Assembly (NCBI RefSeq): GCF_000143535.2
Contig: NC_037318.1
Span: forward strand, 124,001 to 188,000
DNA length: 64,000 nucleotides
Reading direction: 5' to 3'
DNA from: Botrytis cinerea B05.10
Lineage: Eukaryota > Ascomycota > Leotiomycetes > Helotiales > Sclerotiniaceae
Shown: positions 47,023-59,429 of the stretch, piece after piece
Numbering within the stretch: position 1 is the first letter of the stretch
Layout: every line of letters starts with the position of its first letter
Made by a program: the position numbers and the translations under genes
The notes under the pieces: generated by a model
The model's input: only the letters and a program-made list of their open reading frames with translations
What the model was told of the DNA's origin: nothing
Database searches by the model: none

Positions 47023-47581
47023 GAGGAATTGGAGTTTGTTCTAGGGAATCGGGGGGTTTTTTTTGGGTATGAATTCGATGTCCAGATGCTCCATGTGTTG
47101 AAAGAAGGGGGGTTTTTTAATAGAGCAGATGATTTATACCAAGCAAGTTACCTATCTACACACAGAAGAATTTATGACCGAGTTCAACATGATCATAGCC
47201 TCCCCTGATGATACCACCCTTAGAATTTTATGACCTCATGTGATAATATCGTTATTAAAGCAGATAGATCACAATAAGCTGGGTCAAAAACTTACCAAAG
47301 TTCCTAATACAATCATTGATAACCTCCTGCATTATTGGCAAAATGAAATTGGCGACTTTGGATAATAAATTTGAAACATTGAAGACCACTTATGAGCACC
47401 ACCAACTGAAGATATGACTATTATTCTCCATGCAAACTGATTGTGTGTCAAATAACCAGATGATAAACCAGAACAATCTTCATTTATAAAGTTTTACCAA
47501 GAAACAAGCAATTTTTCTATCACTACGCCGACGCTAAAGAATGAAAACCGCCCGATTCTAACTACCACTCCCATCCTCATA
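47023..47581. other. Intergenic region
   Basis: AT-rich spacer between the 2EXR pseudogene and the convergent permease gene. Nothing seen. Confidence 0.5.
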
Positions 47582-49449
47582 CTATGTCTCATGCCCTCCA
47601 ATCTCAGCCGCCACTCTCTCTCTAACATCACCTCTCTCCTCCAAAATCTCGTCAATTGTCCTAACTGGCCCCTTGAAAAACGTCTTTCCCCCATACTTCG
47701 GACACCAATAATACGCCGTACAAAAAACCAATACAAATCCCAAAACCACAACCGCATAATTCATTTCATCCGCATTCGGATCCTCATAACTCGGGAACAA
47801 TAACAATACAAAGATGAAGGTCATCCAAACTACTGAATAAACTGCACTGATATAACTTATCTTGTCGCCCATATACCAAACTCCGGGTGTGAAATTGCGA
47901 AAAAGGAGACGGGAAACGAGAGGCATACAGTAAGCGAAGTAGAGACCCATGATTGCAAGGTTGAAGATGCTGTTTATGGCGATAGTGTTGACGAGCATGA
48001 GAAGACCTTCGGTAAGTGTGCAAAGGGCGACGAAGGAGATGGCGCGGATAGGGGTCTTGTTGGACGAGAGGACACGAAGGTAGGATGAAAATGGGAGGCC
48101 GTGGTCTGTATAAGATTGAGTTAGCTTTCTTCTGCAACTTTTCATTTGCTTATTTTATCCAGTAACGAAATAACACAACTAACCTCTAGCGAAAGCAAAG
48201 GTTTCTCTAGAAGCCGCAACCATCAAAATCGAACAATTGGCCACACTCGAGATCCATAGGAAAACTAGCAAGGCAACACTCCCACTTTTACCCAAACTAT
48301 TGAATGCAATCTGTGCCAGAGGCTGTCCTAATGGTGATGTCACTATACCTATCACATCTGTTCCCATACAGAATGCAATAGTTATGATAACTGCCCAACC
48401 CGTCACTGTAGCCGTCACCAATGAAGAGACCATTGCGAATGGCACTGCTTTGGCAGCATTACTAGCCTCTTCCGCTATGGTCGCTGCGCTTTCAAATCCG
48501 GAAACAACCCATACTGGTGTAAGAAAGGAGAGCATAAAGGCCCAACCATTATTTGTCCAGAACCCGGTGTTTTGGAAATCTACGAAGACAAAACTTGCGG
48601 AATTCTTGAGTTCCGAGGGTGTTCCAGCGGCGAGAGCAACAATAAGAGCAAAAAGCATAGCAAATTGCAGGAATATGTAAAACATGTTAAGACGAGAGAG
48701 AGTTTGTGACGGCACGCAAGTCATCGCAAAGGTCAATAAGGTGGTTGCTGCGAACATGCCGTAATTTTGATATTTTGTGGCGACAAACACGGAATCTGTA
48801 TTGATACTACAGATCGCGCCGAGAATAAGGGTCGCTGCATAGATTGTCGATGCGTATATCGAAATGTACCCTAAGACGTTCATATAACCTCTAAGACAAC
48901 ATGGTTAGAGCTTGGTGCAGACATGATCACAGATAAAGGAACGTACGCAAGCCAGCACATGAAAGCCCTCTGCCGTGGTGGCGTGAGACGTGCAACCCAC
49001 TGCCATTTGTTAACAATAATGAATTAATTAATCATTCTTGGGTATTGATGACTTGCATAATACAATCCTCCAGAAGTAGGCATGCTGCTCCCTAACTCCC
49101 CCAGACTCAATGCCACCGGGATAAGCAAGAGACATCCCACCAGATATGTCCATACCATCCCCACACTCCCAGCACTGCCTAAACTGAAAACCATACTCTC
49201 GGCAATTGCTGGAGCAATTCCCATAGATCCAAAACTTTGTCCGAAGACGGTGGTGTACGAGAATTCGCGTTTCAGCTCGGCTCTATATCCCAGAGATGCC
49301 AATAACTCGTCATCGGCCGATATTGTCTCACCTTTCTCCACGCCCAGCATTTCGGCCGCTTTTGCAATCTGTTCAGATCGTGATATGGATGAGGTGTTGC
49401 TGCCATCACGTTCCCCCTTTTCAGGATACTTGCCTGCTTCTTCAGACAT
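47582..49449 (-). CDS. APC-superfamily amino-acid/GABA-type permease
   Basis: Four exons: 49449-49057, 48999-48947, 48890-48184 and 48105-47582, 558 residues. The polar N-terminus precedes a twelve-helix transporter. Family signatures include FSYTTVFGQSFGSMGIAPA, ELGSSMPTSGGLYYWVARLT, the helix pair around AGYMNVLGYISIYAST, SGFESAATIAEEASNA and ASRETFAFARDHGLPFS. The FExAxxIAEE-type block is typical of the fungal GABA/choline/amino-acid branch, which sits in plasma or vacuolar membrane. The exact substrate is not predictable. Intron 1 (49056-49000) starts with GC. Introns 2 (48946-48891) and 3 (48183-48106) are GT-AG. No nitrogen-metabolism partner lies next to it. Confidence 0.9.
49000..49056 (-). 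other. GC-AG intron in the permease gene
   Basis: On the minus strand it begins GCAAGTCATC and ends AAATGGCAG (57 bp) with a TTAAC branch-like site. Only this junction yields the conserved GLYYWVARLTPP. A GT donor in this place would not. Confidence 0.8.
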
Positions 49450-52084
49450 GGGGAAAAGCAGCCACTCAAGACGTTATCAAAGCCTTGCAATTATGCTGAT
49501 AGCTCTAGTGACTATAATCCAATTTTGAATAAAGTGTTGCAGAATTGTTGTGAAAGTAAGTCCCTGAGGTCCTAAAAAATGGGGTGTGAAATTCTTTTAA
49601 ATTAGGTCCCGAGCTCCTTCCCTCAAAGCCCGAGATAAGAAAATCCAAGCCCATGAACTCAAAGACTTCTGTCCACGAGTTCATCCCATCATTGAGCCTT
49701 GCCATGCAGCATGAAGACCTCAATCTTGCATACTTAGTACCATTGATGTCCTACGCGACGGGGGCAATACAAGCCACGCAGTAACATGCAAGCCATGATG
49801 AGAGGGAGTTCGGGATGTTGAGATAAGGAATCCGGGGGAGCATGCTTGCTAATGGTCACAGCTTTTGGGACCGATAAGAAACCCCTGGAACCACAGAACC
49901 AGCCAGCGGAACTATCTTTGAAAGTATGAATATCGAATTCAAAGATATCGATACCGATAAGAATTTCAATTGAGTAATGGATAAAAGCTACAATGCTTGC
50001 TTTCAAAGACGAACCGAGGCATGAAGCCACCACTCGATGGTCTTTATTGCGAGGCATCTAAGATCGTGACGTCTTGATGTTACCATCTCGTCCAATCCCA
50101 TCCCAAACTCCATCATCAGAAAGACAGGGCTGCATGAAATGCTCGCTTTCCAAGGGCATCACCGTCGCGACCTTCCTCATTCTCATGCTGGAATCTGCTT
50201 ACGATTGGGTTTTCCAGAGATAATACACTGCTGGGATACTGCCATCGGTCGAGACTTACATAGATGGGAGCTGTCTATTGTCTTATCGACGCGAATCACT
50301 TGGTTCGCTGCGGACAATGAAGTAGAGAGGGTAGAGGGGGTGAAAATCTTCATTTTGAGCATTGTGCTAGCTGTGATGATATCTTTCTAAAGATAGCAAT
50401 GGAGCTTGACATGATTGGCTTCAATATCCCCCGACCGACAAGATGTATGCACGATGCACAGTTGATCCGAAGACAGGTGAGGGTTTGTATTCCGGATGTT
50501 GCTGAAAGCATGATTGAGGTATGTGAGATGAAGGAATGTAAATCTTATGATATATATGTAAATGGATTCGGGAAAATGCAATGATCACAGCGAGTGTGAA
50601 TCTTTTCAAATAGACTAGAAATCGATAATATCAAGAAGATCAAAGCATATTTGAAGACATCAGTGGTTTTGTTTATTGACATCTGTTGGGAGCGAGGTGA
50701 TTATGTAATCAAATAGCAAAAATAGGAAGGAAGCATCAAACGAAAATGTGTCATAGAAATTCTTTCTCATCCAGTCCACATTTATCCAAATCATTTACCT
50801 ACATTATCATTCAAAGCAATGTCAAAAGACAACTCGACACGATACAGCGATTTATGCCGATAATAAATCCTCACAGTTGGGACGAAGAACTCTTCAAAGT
50901 GAAGTGGTGAAAAGGGAAATGTAAATGCTTTTTCTCAATGCCGATCTCAAGCTTGATGGATCTCAAGCTTGATGGATCTCAAGCTTGATGGATTTCACAC
51001 AGAAAGACAACATATAACCATCTAAACCCTTTCATACAACTCCGGCTTCTACAAAAAGGCAAAGATATATCAAGTATGGGTGCTTTATGTTTGTATGAAA
51101 GAAAGCCAGGATATGCCATCCGTTCCTCTGTGAGATCATGGTACATCCTCTCCATTCCAATCAGATATCCAGACACAGTCACTTGTGCCGAGAATCGATC
51201 GTAAGTTTGAGATCGACCCCTTCAATAAATCGCGATCTTACCTATTTGTATACGAGCACTTCTTTCGATATCTATCTCTCAAATCAACCTTTTGAAATAT
51301 CTGCTGCTTGCCTGTTTTCCTCTTCTTTTCTTGCTTGCTATCATCACACACAGCAAAGTGTTGATTGAAATTGAATGGTCTATTATCCAATTTATACCTC
51401 ATTCTTGCTATGGCTGGATTGCTTGATTTATTAATCTATTCAATTTGACAACCAATTGTCATGATCTTCGGATCAAGTCAAAATAAAGCTTTGTTCTTGC
51501 TACTCCCTAAGTATCTCATGCTTATATTGATATTTATATACAAGCAAAGACGACTATGAAGGGGCATCCAATGGAATAACAATTTTCATCTCCTGCCTAC
51601 TGCCAAACCACCCAGCAACGATCTTTTTGGCCAAACACTTTCTCTGGATTGGCTATCCATAGTGACAATTTTGAAATTTTTGAAACGTTGGGACTGTGGG
51701 TGGTTACATTCTTATCAAATCCACATCAACTCTTGCTGCTTAACATGCGGTGTAACATTAAATCCATGTTGTTGTAAATTATCGCTGCTTTTGTATGTAT
51801 CGACCGAACAGATGCTTCACTTGACTGTAATCCGAACGTCATAGTTCTCACACTAACTTTTCTTCATGATTATCGAACTACTTAACGACATCTCTGCCAT
51901 TATCTATCACCTATTAAAGGAGTTCATCATAAAAAAGAATATCTTGAGACGGTATATATTATTTCAGATAGATCATTGCAATCTTTTTCAGCTTCGAAAG
52001 CCACCCCATATCTCTTTAGACACATTTATTTGCATTTGCTCCAGTCTTCGCTCTCGGAGTACTCCTTTAAGCCGGTGACTTTGA
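49450..52084. other. Intergenic region, nothing coding supported
   Basis: About 2.6 kb. It includes a three-copy 16-bp tandem repeat (GATCTCAAGCTTGATG) at 50943-50990. Short frames lack domains. Confidence 0.5.
50943..50990. repeat. 16-bp tandem repeat, three copies
   Basis: The unit GATCTCAAGCTTGATG occurs three times without mismatch and is followed by a partial GATTTC copy. Confidence 0.9.
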
Positions 52085-53085
52085 AATTGGAATCAAGCTA
52101 AACCCAATACTTCATACATTTCTTTTACCTCACATGAGATCGAACTCATATCTTTAGGCAATACCAAGGTTCCCCATCCAAATTCCGCACTATAGGCCGC
52201 AGAATGTGCTGCCTCTCTTCCGAGTCGTCTTAGACAAGTTCTATCATGATCTTTGACAGTGACTTCTTTGCAAGCGAATTTGTTTCCAGTTGACTCTCCC
52301 CATACTTAAAAAGACGTCACGAATCTTGCTACCTCGCTAATTTCCAACAAGTCCTGCTTTGGAAGACTTTGGACCAACATTATCGAAAAAAAGAAAACAA
52401 AAAGCACCTGCATCAGTTGGGACAAAAAATGAATACTCCGCTCCATTCGAACTGACACTGTGGTAGACCCATTCGCCTAAGCCATTATTTTTCGGAATTG
52501 TAGTAACTTCACGATCTCTCGGCCATGGAAAATGAAGTCATGCTTTTTCTGTAGTTCAAACTTGTCCCCATACTCTTTCACATTCGTCGTATAGTCTACT
52601 TTTCTCCCACAAATCATTCGGCTCTTGTTGAAAGCACGTCGTGACCTCTGCTTTTGTATCAAAATGACAAGCATAATAATACTTTCCGTTAATCAACCCC
52701 TTAAAGTAGGGCAAAGTACTCCAAATGAACCTCTAAAGCTTTCCTTCGCCCCGAAAACTTTGGTCGCGGCTTTGGTAATTGCTTTCCCTTGATAGATCTT
52801 AATGACAGCAGCATACTTACAGGTAGCCTGATCTCCTTGCTTCGAAATATCTCCGTACTTTTGTAGAGTGGTTCCCAGAAATTTGTAAGAGGGAACATTA
52901 CTTCTGCGACGGAGAACGCTGGAACAAGTGAGGGTTGATCATCTTGTTCGACAACCACAAGCTCGATACCTTGAATGGAAAAAGCCTGGGCTACCGGCGA
53001 CGAGGCATTACGGGTGATTCCTTGAACTTTCCATCTTAATGAGAGAAACTTGGCAGCTGCATAACCACCTTATGATATATTGTAG
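52085..53085 (-). pseudogene. NmrA-like (NAD(P)-binding, atypical SDR) pseudogene
   Basis: Three frames must be joined to follow the family. First, about 53085-52840: AAAKFLSLRWKVQGITRNAS, GIELVVVEQDDQPSLVPAF and MFPLTNFWEPLY. Second, about 52900-52690: YQGKAITKAATKVFGAKESF. Third, about 52695-52552: NGKYYYACHFDTKAEV and PNDLWEKSRLY. A further piece near 52300-52110 (FACKEVTVKDHDR, SAEFGWGTLVLPKDM) fits the C-terminus. The N-terminal dinucleotide-binding GATGxQG segment is missing. Stops and frameshifts separate the pieces. Intact relatives bind NAD(P) and act as redox-sensing regulators or reductases. Confidence 0.72.
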
Positions 53086-53404
53086 TATGGGATACTTCTA
53101 CACAGGTGGAATATAGGATAACACTGAATGCCAGTTGTTCCTAACACAAATAAACATTTGCAGACGAGTCTCATTCACTGCATCAATGGAAACATTATCA
53201 AAGTATCCAGTTTCAATCCTTGGAAATCGCCTAAAGTTTCAGATCACTAATAAATCCAGAAAAATTATATGGTCAATTGGTCAATGAGCATCAATCTTTA
53301 CAACGATCACGGCTGCCAGAATCCCGCCAAAAAGTTATGGTGGAACTTTACATACTTGGCTTGATATCTAAGTAGCAAAAGTATTTACCACATCAATTCA
53401 ACAT

Positions 53405-53990
53405 GCAACTTAGCCATCACAATCTCCGTCGGTCCACCGGAGAAATTCAATCCCTTAACAACTGGTCGCTTTCTGTGCGAGAAAATCATCACAGTAACCT
53501 ATAATTTTGTGTTCGGCGATACAACACCAACTTCCATCCAAACCAGCTTCAAAAGGGCCTTTATCAGCCAAAATGTGCTAGAATAAATGCCGAATACCTT
53601 GCCGAATCTTACTATGCACTCGGGAAGAATGTACCGCGTCAATCTCCTTTCGCCACAAAGTCTACCGTGTTCCGCCCAGCTTACAAAGACGATTTTTTTC
53701 TCAAGCCCTTCCGCCGACGCTACACAATCTGTTCGTGATATATCAGGATCAACTTCGGAGAAGAGAGAGGGTATGTGTCATAAAGTGGGGCAGTGACATC
53801 TCCCATCTAAACATTCTTCAATCAAAACGCATCGGGGACCCCAGTGAGAGCCCTTCCAAATTGTATAGAAGTCAGTTCTTGGAAACCTCCATGTCTTCGA
53901 GCAGTATTCATCTACCATATCAAACCAACAACTTCACACACCACTTTGCTCACCAGGGGATAACTCTTTGAGTGTGTGATTGTCAAATTG
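53405..53990 (-). pseudogene. Cys-rich coding relic, identity unknown
   Basis: One frame from about 53930 to 53660 reads protein-like with several Cys (IEECLDGRCHCPTL, then a TGA, then DPDISRTDCVASAEGLEKK). A second segment near 53585-53460 reads GPFEAGLDGSWCCIAEHK plus IIGYCDDFLAQKA and ends at TAA. A GT donor near 53680 and an AG near 53588 could join them in phase. Internal stops argue for a dead gene. The Cys spacing suggests a small secreted protein, but no signal peptide or named family is evident. Confidence 0.3.
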
Positions 53991-54835
53991 GATCGAAATC
54001 GATACATTTCCAATCCACCTTGCTGATTCTCTCACTCGGAAAGAATGTATAAGGGACAGCAAGAGGGCCAATTTAATATGAAGTCGTTAAGTAAGACGGC
54101 ATGTGCCTTTCTGTACCAGGATTGACGGCCGAGACTCAAGAAGAAGTAGCTCAAAATAGAATCAGCTCCTTCTGGGACAGGTAGTGGATGGGGTCAGCGG
54201 TGAGATTGAATCAGATAAGATTACAAGCATGTTATTACAAGCAACATGCTTGCGATCTTATCTAATCAATCAACTACCGACTGGTGGAACGGGGGGTTAT
54301 GTGAAATCCGCATTTCTGAAAGAAAAAAAAAATTCTGACCGTATCAGAAGAGGTGTATTAATTCCTCTCAACGCACCGTTAGCGGGTATAGTTAAAGGGG
54401 TTTAGCGTGGAGAGAATTGTCTACAAAAAAATCGTTATGATGCAATCTTAATGGGCAATTCTCAGGGTTTGATGATATATGAGAGTTCAGAGAAACACAT
54501 TAGCAAAACCACGCTTTTTTACTCGTGATTATAGCGTTCGAAGTTCGCTGACAATGAAAGCTAAATCTTCTGTGTATCAGAGGTCAAAGGGTTGAGATCA
54601 GTCTTCCAGAATTTCGAGCGGAGCGAGTAGCTCCACACATGCCAACTCAAATTGGACACTATTCGCAGATCTCGTTTACGAGAACAAATGTCACTCATTG
54701 ATCAAAGTGGGATTGTTAGTTTGATTTAAATGGAATAATCGGATATAGAGCCTCTATACAAAATGGCGTGATGGCCTTGAAAATTTGCCTAGATCATTCG
54801 TCTCAATTCTTACCTCAATTCACTTCAAAGTCAAG
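53991..54835. other. Intergenic region with a long hairpin; promoter of the carboxylesterase gene
   Basis: No gene. It contains the 21-bp-arm inverted repeat at 54213-54263. Confidence 0.55.
54213..54263. repeat. Near-perfect inverted repeat (hairpin), 21-bp arms, 9-nt loop
   Basis: Left arm 54213-54233 begins AGATAAGATTACAAGCATG. Right arm 54243-54263 is its reverse complement at 19 of 21 positions. The pairing continues weakly outward (ATTGA.. against ..TCAAT). Confidence 0.85.
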
Positions 54836-56648
54836 ATGCTCTTCTCTTCTTTGTGGTCGACGACATGTTTGTTGATCTCGTCTGTACTGACCGATCATGC
54901 CAACGCTAAACCATATGTTCTGGACCACAGGACAAATGTCTCGTACACTGGAATTACCTCTAGCAAAGGGGTGGAAAGTTTCCGGGGTATCCGATACGGT
55001 TTAGATACAAGTGGTGAAAACAGATTCGCACCTCCCCGAGCTTTCGTTCCTCCCCACGGCTATCACCACAATGCTACGGTCCAGGGTTTTGATTGCCCTC
55101 AGCCTTCAGACTCGGGTTTCTTGTTCCAAACAAATGTTACAAATCTTTCAGAAGATTGTTTGAATCTGAATATTGCCAGACCATCTTGGGCCAAGAATGG
55201 CTCAAAGTTGCCAGTCATGGTTTACATCTATGGAGGTAAGTGATTTTATAAAACTCTATTATTTGAACCCACTAACCAATTCAGGTGCATTAATTGTCGG
55301 GACCATCAATGAAAGGACCACTGCACCTGACGGATTTATCCATGCATCGGTTGCAGGCGGCGAACCTGTAATCTATGTTGGAATGAACTACCGTGTCAAC
55401 ATCTTCGGGTTTCCAGCTTCTGAAGCTCTGAGGCAAAATAACTCTCTCAATGCGGGTCTCCGGGATCAAAGATTGGCTCTTGAATGGATCCAACAAAACA
55501 TTGAAGTCTTTGGGGGAGATAAAGACCGAGTGACAATCTTCGGACAATCATCAGGAGGTTTGAGCGTTGCTCTACAAATCCTCGCGTATGGAGGCTCGAA
55601 ACCTGTACCTTTTCACGCAGCTGTAATGGAAAGTACTGCACTCGAGCCAACTATGACATCGAATATTAGTTTCAACTCCACTGCTGCGGTTGCTGCTTTC
55701 GCTGGATGCAATAGTAGCGATTATCAATCCATGGCCACGATTGCCTGCTTGCGATCACTCTCCATGGAGACTCTCTTGAACCACATGATTTACCAAGAAG
55801 TCGATAGCGCTGACAGTAATGATGGAGATGTTTATCTCCCAACCGTCGACCAAGATTTCCTTCCTCAAAAAGCATCGCAACTCCTCGCACAAGGGAAATT
55901 TGCCAAATTACCTATTATTGGTGGATGGATGGAAGATGACGCCACATTCTTCACACCGACCATTATTGAGACCGCGAATGACACAAGAGACTTCTTGTCC
56001 AGCATATACACAGCCGTCAATACCACTACATTTGACGAGCTTTTAGATCTGTATCCTGCATCCGAATTCCAGGCGGATCCCAGCGCAAACTTAAGTACCG
56101 AGTTTTATCGCTGCGCCCAGATCTTCCGCGATATCTTGCTCGTCTGCCCCACTGTTCTTTTCAGCCAAGCCATGGCTAAAAAATACAACACTACCAACCC
56201 ACCATCATATTTGTACGTCGGAAATCAAACAATCATGACCTCCTATCTCGATTCTACGGGTCAGCCTGGGCTTGGGGTTATCCACACTAGTGACCTTGCG
56301 TACCTTTTCAACAATATTGATCTTTACAATGTCACGGATCTCGACCTTCCGGATTATGTGTTCGAGCCTACGGAAAGTGATTATGCGTTAGCGAAGAGCT
56401 TACCGTTGTCGTGGATCTCGCTTGGAACACACGGGAACCCGTCGAGGATTAATGGATCAATGCCGGGATGGACATCGGCATGGCCAACCACGGGAGGGGA
56501 AGGAGAGATTTTTGTCATTGGAGGTGGAAATGAGGGGATGAGTAAACTTGGAAGTGATGGGGTGAATAGCGGAGTAGTGGGAGAGAGGTTGGTGGAGAGA
56601 TGTGGTTTCTTGGGGAGAGAGGATGTGATTGAGCAGTTTCAGTTTTGA
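54836..56648 (+). CDS. Secreted type-B carboxylesterase/lipase family protein
   Basis: Exons 54836-55235 and 55285-56648 with a 49-bp GT-AG intron give 587 residues. Signal peptide MLFSSLWSTTCLLISSVLTD ends near HANA. FRGIRYG is the usual N-terminal motif, and SEDCLNLNIARP the second family signature. VYIYGGALIVG is the oxyanion loop, in a slightly unusual form. FGQSSGGLSVALQI holds the nucleophile Ser at about residue 222. VIHTSDLAYLF supplies the catalytic His (family H-x-S-D-[IL]). The acid is probably in GGWMEDDATFF. Many N-glycosylation sequons. It would hydrolyse carboxylic esters outside the cell. The open frame upstream of this ATG has no ATG. Confidence 0.9.
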
Positions 56649-57338
56649 TTATAATGAAATTGGCTTTGCACAAGGAAAATTACGTGCACAAATGATTTAA
56701 TCTGATGGCTACATGAAGTTAAGAGGTGATCATGCCAGAAACTACCACGTGTAAATCGGAAATAGGAGCAATTAACCTCATGCATGATTGTCGCAGATGG
56801 GGCAAAGGTCTTCCCATGCAAATCATGATTTCGTTGGCTGAAAATCAATGGTGGTTTCTACGTTACTTCAGACCTGGACGTAAGTCAACAATGCCTTGAT
56901 GAGGCAGGTTTCAGTCTACAGACCATAAAACCCCATGGCAGCCTCGTTGTTCTATCTTCATCGAACATATAGAATCCTATCCTTCAAGAAGGTCTATCAG
57001 CCACTGTTAACTCGTATTGTTTAGATGGGAATGGAAAAACTTCGCTCCCAACGGCAACTGGAGCTATCTTACCTCACCGATGAGGCTGTTCTCTGATTGG
57101 CAACTTGATTAAGATTGGGGTTGATTTCCTTGGATCAGTTTTCGGCTCATACTTGGGTCTAAGTTGTTGGCAATTACTAATTGGTAGTTATCCTAAGCGT
57201 GTGCGAAGAATAAAAAATATATGTACAGTTTGAAAGATACATGCGAAACAGCTTGTCAATAACCTCTCCGATCTTCGTGCGCTCTCCACTTCTTCCCACT
57301 AGCTCCCCTGAGAACTCTTTTCCAACCCATTGCTATAT
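56649..57338. other. Intergenic region between convergent genes
   Basis: 3' flanks of the carboxylesterase and of the solute-binding protein genes. Nothing else seen. Confidence 0.55.
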
Positions 57339-58582
57339 TTAAGGGTACAAAGCCAAAGGACTAACTCCCTGGGCTGGTCCTAACGTAGTCTCATATTGCA
57401 ATTTCCACCACTCGACCCTTGTACGATCTTGCATAAATTGTCTGAATTGACTGGTCTGTGTTGTATTGCTCGTATAAACCGTGCCTCCAATATCCAAGCT
57501 CTTTCTAGGTGATCCAGAAGTTGAAGCCTTCTGCCATTCATCACTGGTAACCCAAGCCAAGAAAAGTTTGGCAGTGTTAGGTCTCTTGGTAGAAATAAAA
57601 GCCGCAGCTGTCTGTGCCCATGCCATGTGTTGTTCCGGGGCTGCTGGTTGCGCGATTTTGAAGTATGTTTCATTTGAGGGTGGATACGTGGTAAACGAGA
57701 GAACTCTTCCTTCAGGGGAAGAACCAGATGCGGATGCGGTGGCGTTGTTGTGGTTGTCTCGCATGACAAAACCGGGAGTGGCGGTTCCGCGAACCCATTG
57801 AACGTCTTGTTTCGCAAGAGCATCGAGCCATTCAAACCCATATTTTTCAATGATGATGGAGAAAAGATAGCCGATCGCATCATCATCGTTAGGGTATGTG
57901 GCCACAATCTTACCCTTCCACTTAGGGTCTAGGAGGTCAGCATAGCTGGTTGGAGCCTCGGAATCTGATACATAAGTACTGTCCCAGGAGAAACTTCCGA
58001 AGCTGCCTAGAGAAAGTAGTTAATATTTTATACTCGAGCATAATTAACCAAGCAACATATACTAACCAATGTTGACAGGCAAGAAAGCACCATCAAGATC
58101 CGTCTCTCCCGAGTAAAGATCGGCGAAAGTTGGAGGCTTGTAGAACATTAAACGCCCCTCTTCCTTCCATCGTTGGAAATCATTGAGAGTTTGAAGAACG
58201 GCGATATCGACGGTTTCCTTGTTAGCCCAGTACGCTCTATCAATTCGACTGTCGTGGTATTTTGAGAGATCGACTGTAAGATTGAGATGAATCTTTGGGA
58301 AGCGTGCAGCCCAAGCTGCCTGCATGGCTACACCTTGAGCTCCAGCTAGAATTTTGTCAATACATATCCATTTTAATAGAAAAGCGATAGGATCAAAGCT
58401 AGTCATCAAAAAAGTTACTAACCATCACCACCTGAAGCTACGACCAGTTTTCTATCTTCCTTAAGGGCTGCAGCGTAAAGCTCGTCGATAGTCGAGGTAT
58501 CGATTGGAACACCGCTCACCCGAGCAAATGAAGTGCCAAAGATGCTGCTCAAGGCAAGTGCTCCGGCAGTCGGGAAACGCAT
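57339..58582 (-). CDS. Secreted bacterial-type extracellular solute-binding protein (periplasmic-binding-protein II fold)
   Basis: Exons 58582-58423, 58345-58067 and 58006-57339. The introns are GT-AG (77 and 60 bp). The product is 368 residues. Signal peptide MRFPTAGALALSSIFGTSFA. The order resembles iron(III)/thiamine/spermidine-type binding proteins: ELYAAALKEDRKLVVASGGD (first strand and ligand loop), FPKIHLNLTVDLSK, VDIAVLQTLNDFQRWKEEG, GAFLPVNIGSFGSFSWDSTY, then YADLLDPKWKGKIVATYPND, a strong family signature, and FISTKRPNTAKLFLAWVTSD near the C-terminus. In bacteria these hand ligands to ABC importers, but a fungus has no periplasm. Introns and a eukaryotic-type signal show it is resident. 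A TATATA element lies ~100 bp upstream. The ligand cannot be predicted. Confidence 0.85.
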
Positions 58583-59429
58583 TTTGGATCGAGATGAAGC
58601 AGGAAAGATTGACTAGAAAACGACTTCAAAACCCGTGGTCTGCTCTAGAATGAATAGAATTCGTAGAAGATGGGAAGCTCTTATATATATTCCTCAAAAA
58701 AGAAAACATGGATGGATCTACCAATGGGGCTGATCGTTACCAACTGCAACCTCTCGCCATTTCTGCTGTGCACTCGCACCATCCCGAGTCTTACCCGGCA
58801 TTTCTATCAAAACGCAATTGTTCCTAGAAATCACCATCGATGATAAATCATGACGAGATCAAAGTTCCACAAATTTTTACCAACGGCTCCCTCCAAATGC
58901 AACTCTGCAGCGTGATACAGAAGGTTAAGTTGACATCTACTGCAATCAGTAATCGCTCTAATTAAGATGAGGTTACTTACGTGAGCAGAATGTCACTCGG
59001 TAGGGTAAACATCCTTGTTTTGCCGAAGTACATAACCTTAAAATCAACCTTGATTCGCCGAATACCCCATACATTTTTTCGTTCGTATATGAAGTACATG
59101 GAGACTTTAAGGAAGGTTGAAGTCAACATCGGACGGTGCCCCTGACTAGGACAAGATAAGATGGGGTAGACCAATGATCTACCGGGTTTTGAGTCCGTGC
59201 ATGGGAAACTGACCTATCGGTGCAGGTCTGTGCCTCTGAAAATTATGAAAATTATGCGTTAAGCGGACTTTACCGATTTTCCATCCCAAGTATCTACACA
59301 TTCTTTGAATTCTATGACGTCCTCAAACTCCTGAAACTATAATCAATCTAAGTTTCGATTGATTCTCCCTATGCATATACCAATACGGTTGTTATAGCAA
59401 GCGTTCACCTCCGACTTTCTTAATTTCCA
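58583..59429. promoter_or_regulatory. Promoter side of the solute-binding protein gene, otherwise empty
   Basis: TATATATAA on the minus strand at about 58681-58690 is the likely core promoter. No other feature is recognised to 59429. Confidence 0.4.

Noticed and set aside
47591..47803. Plus-strand frames across the permease gene (also 48237-48680 and 49082-49528)
   Set aside because: Antisense shadows of a transporter with strong family motifs.
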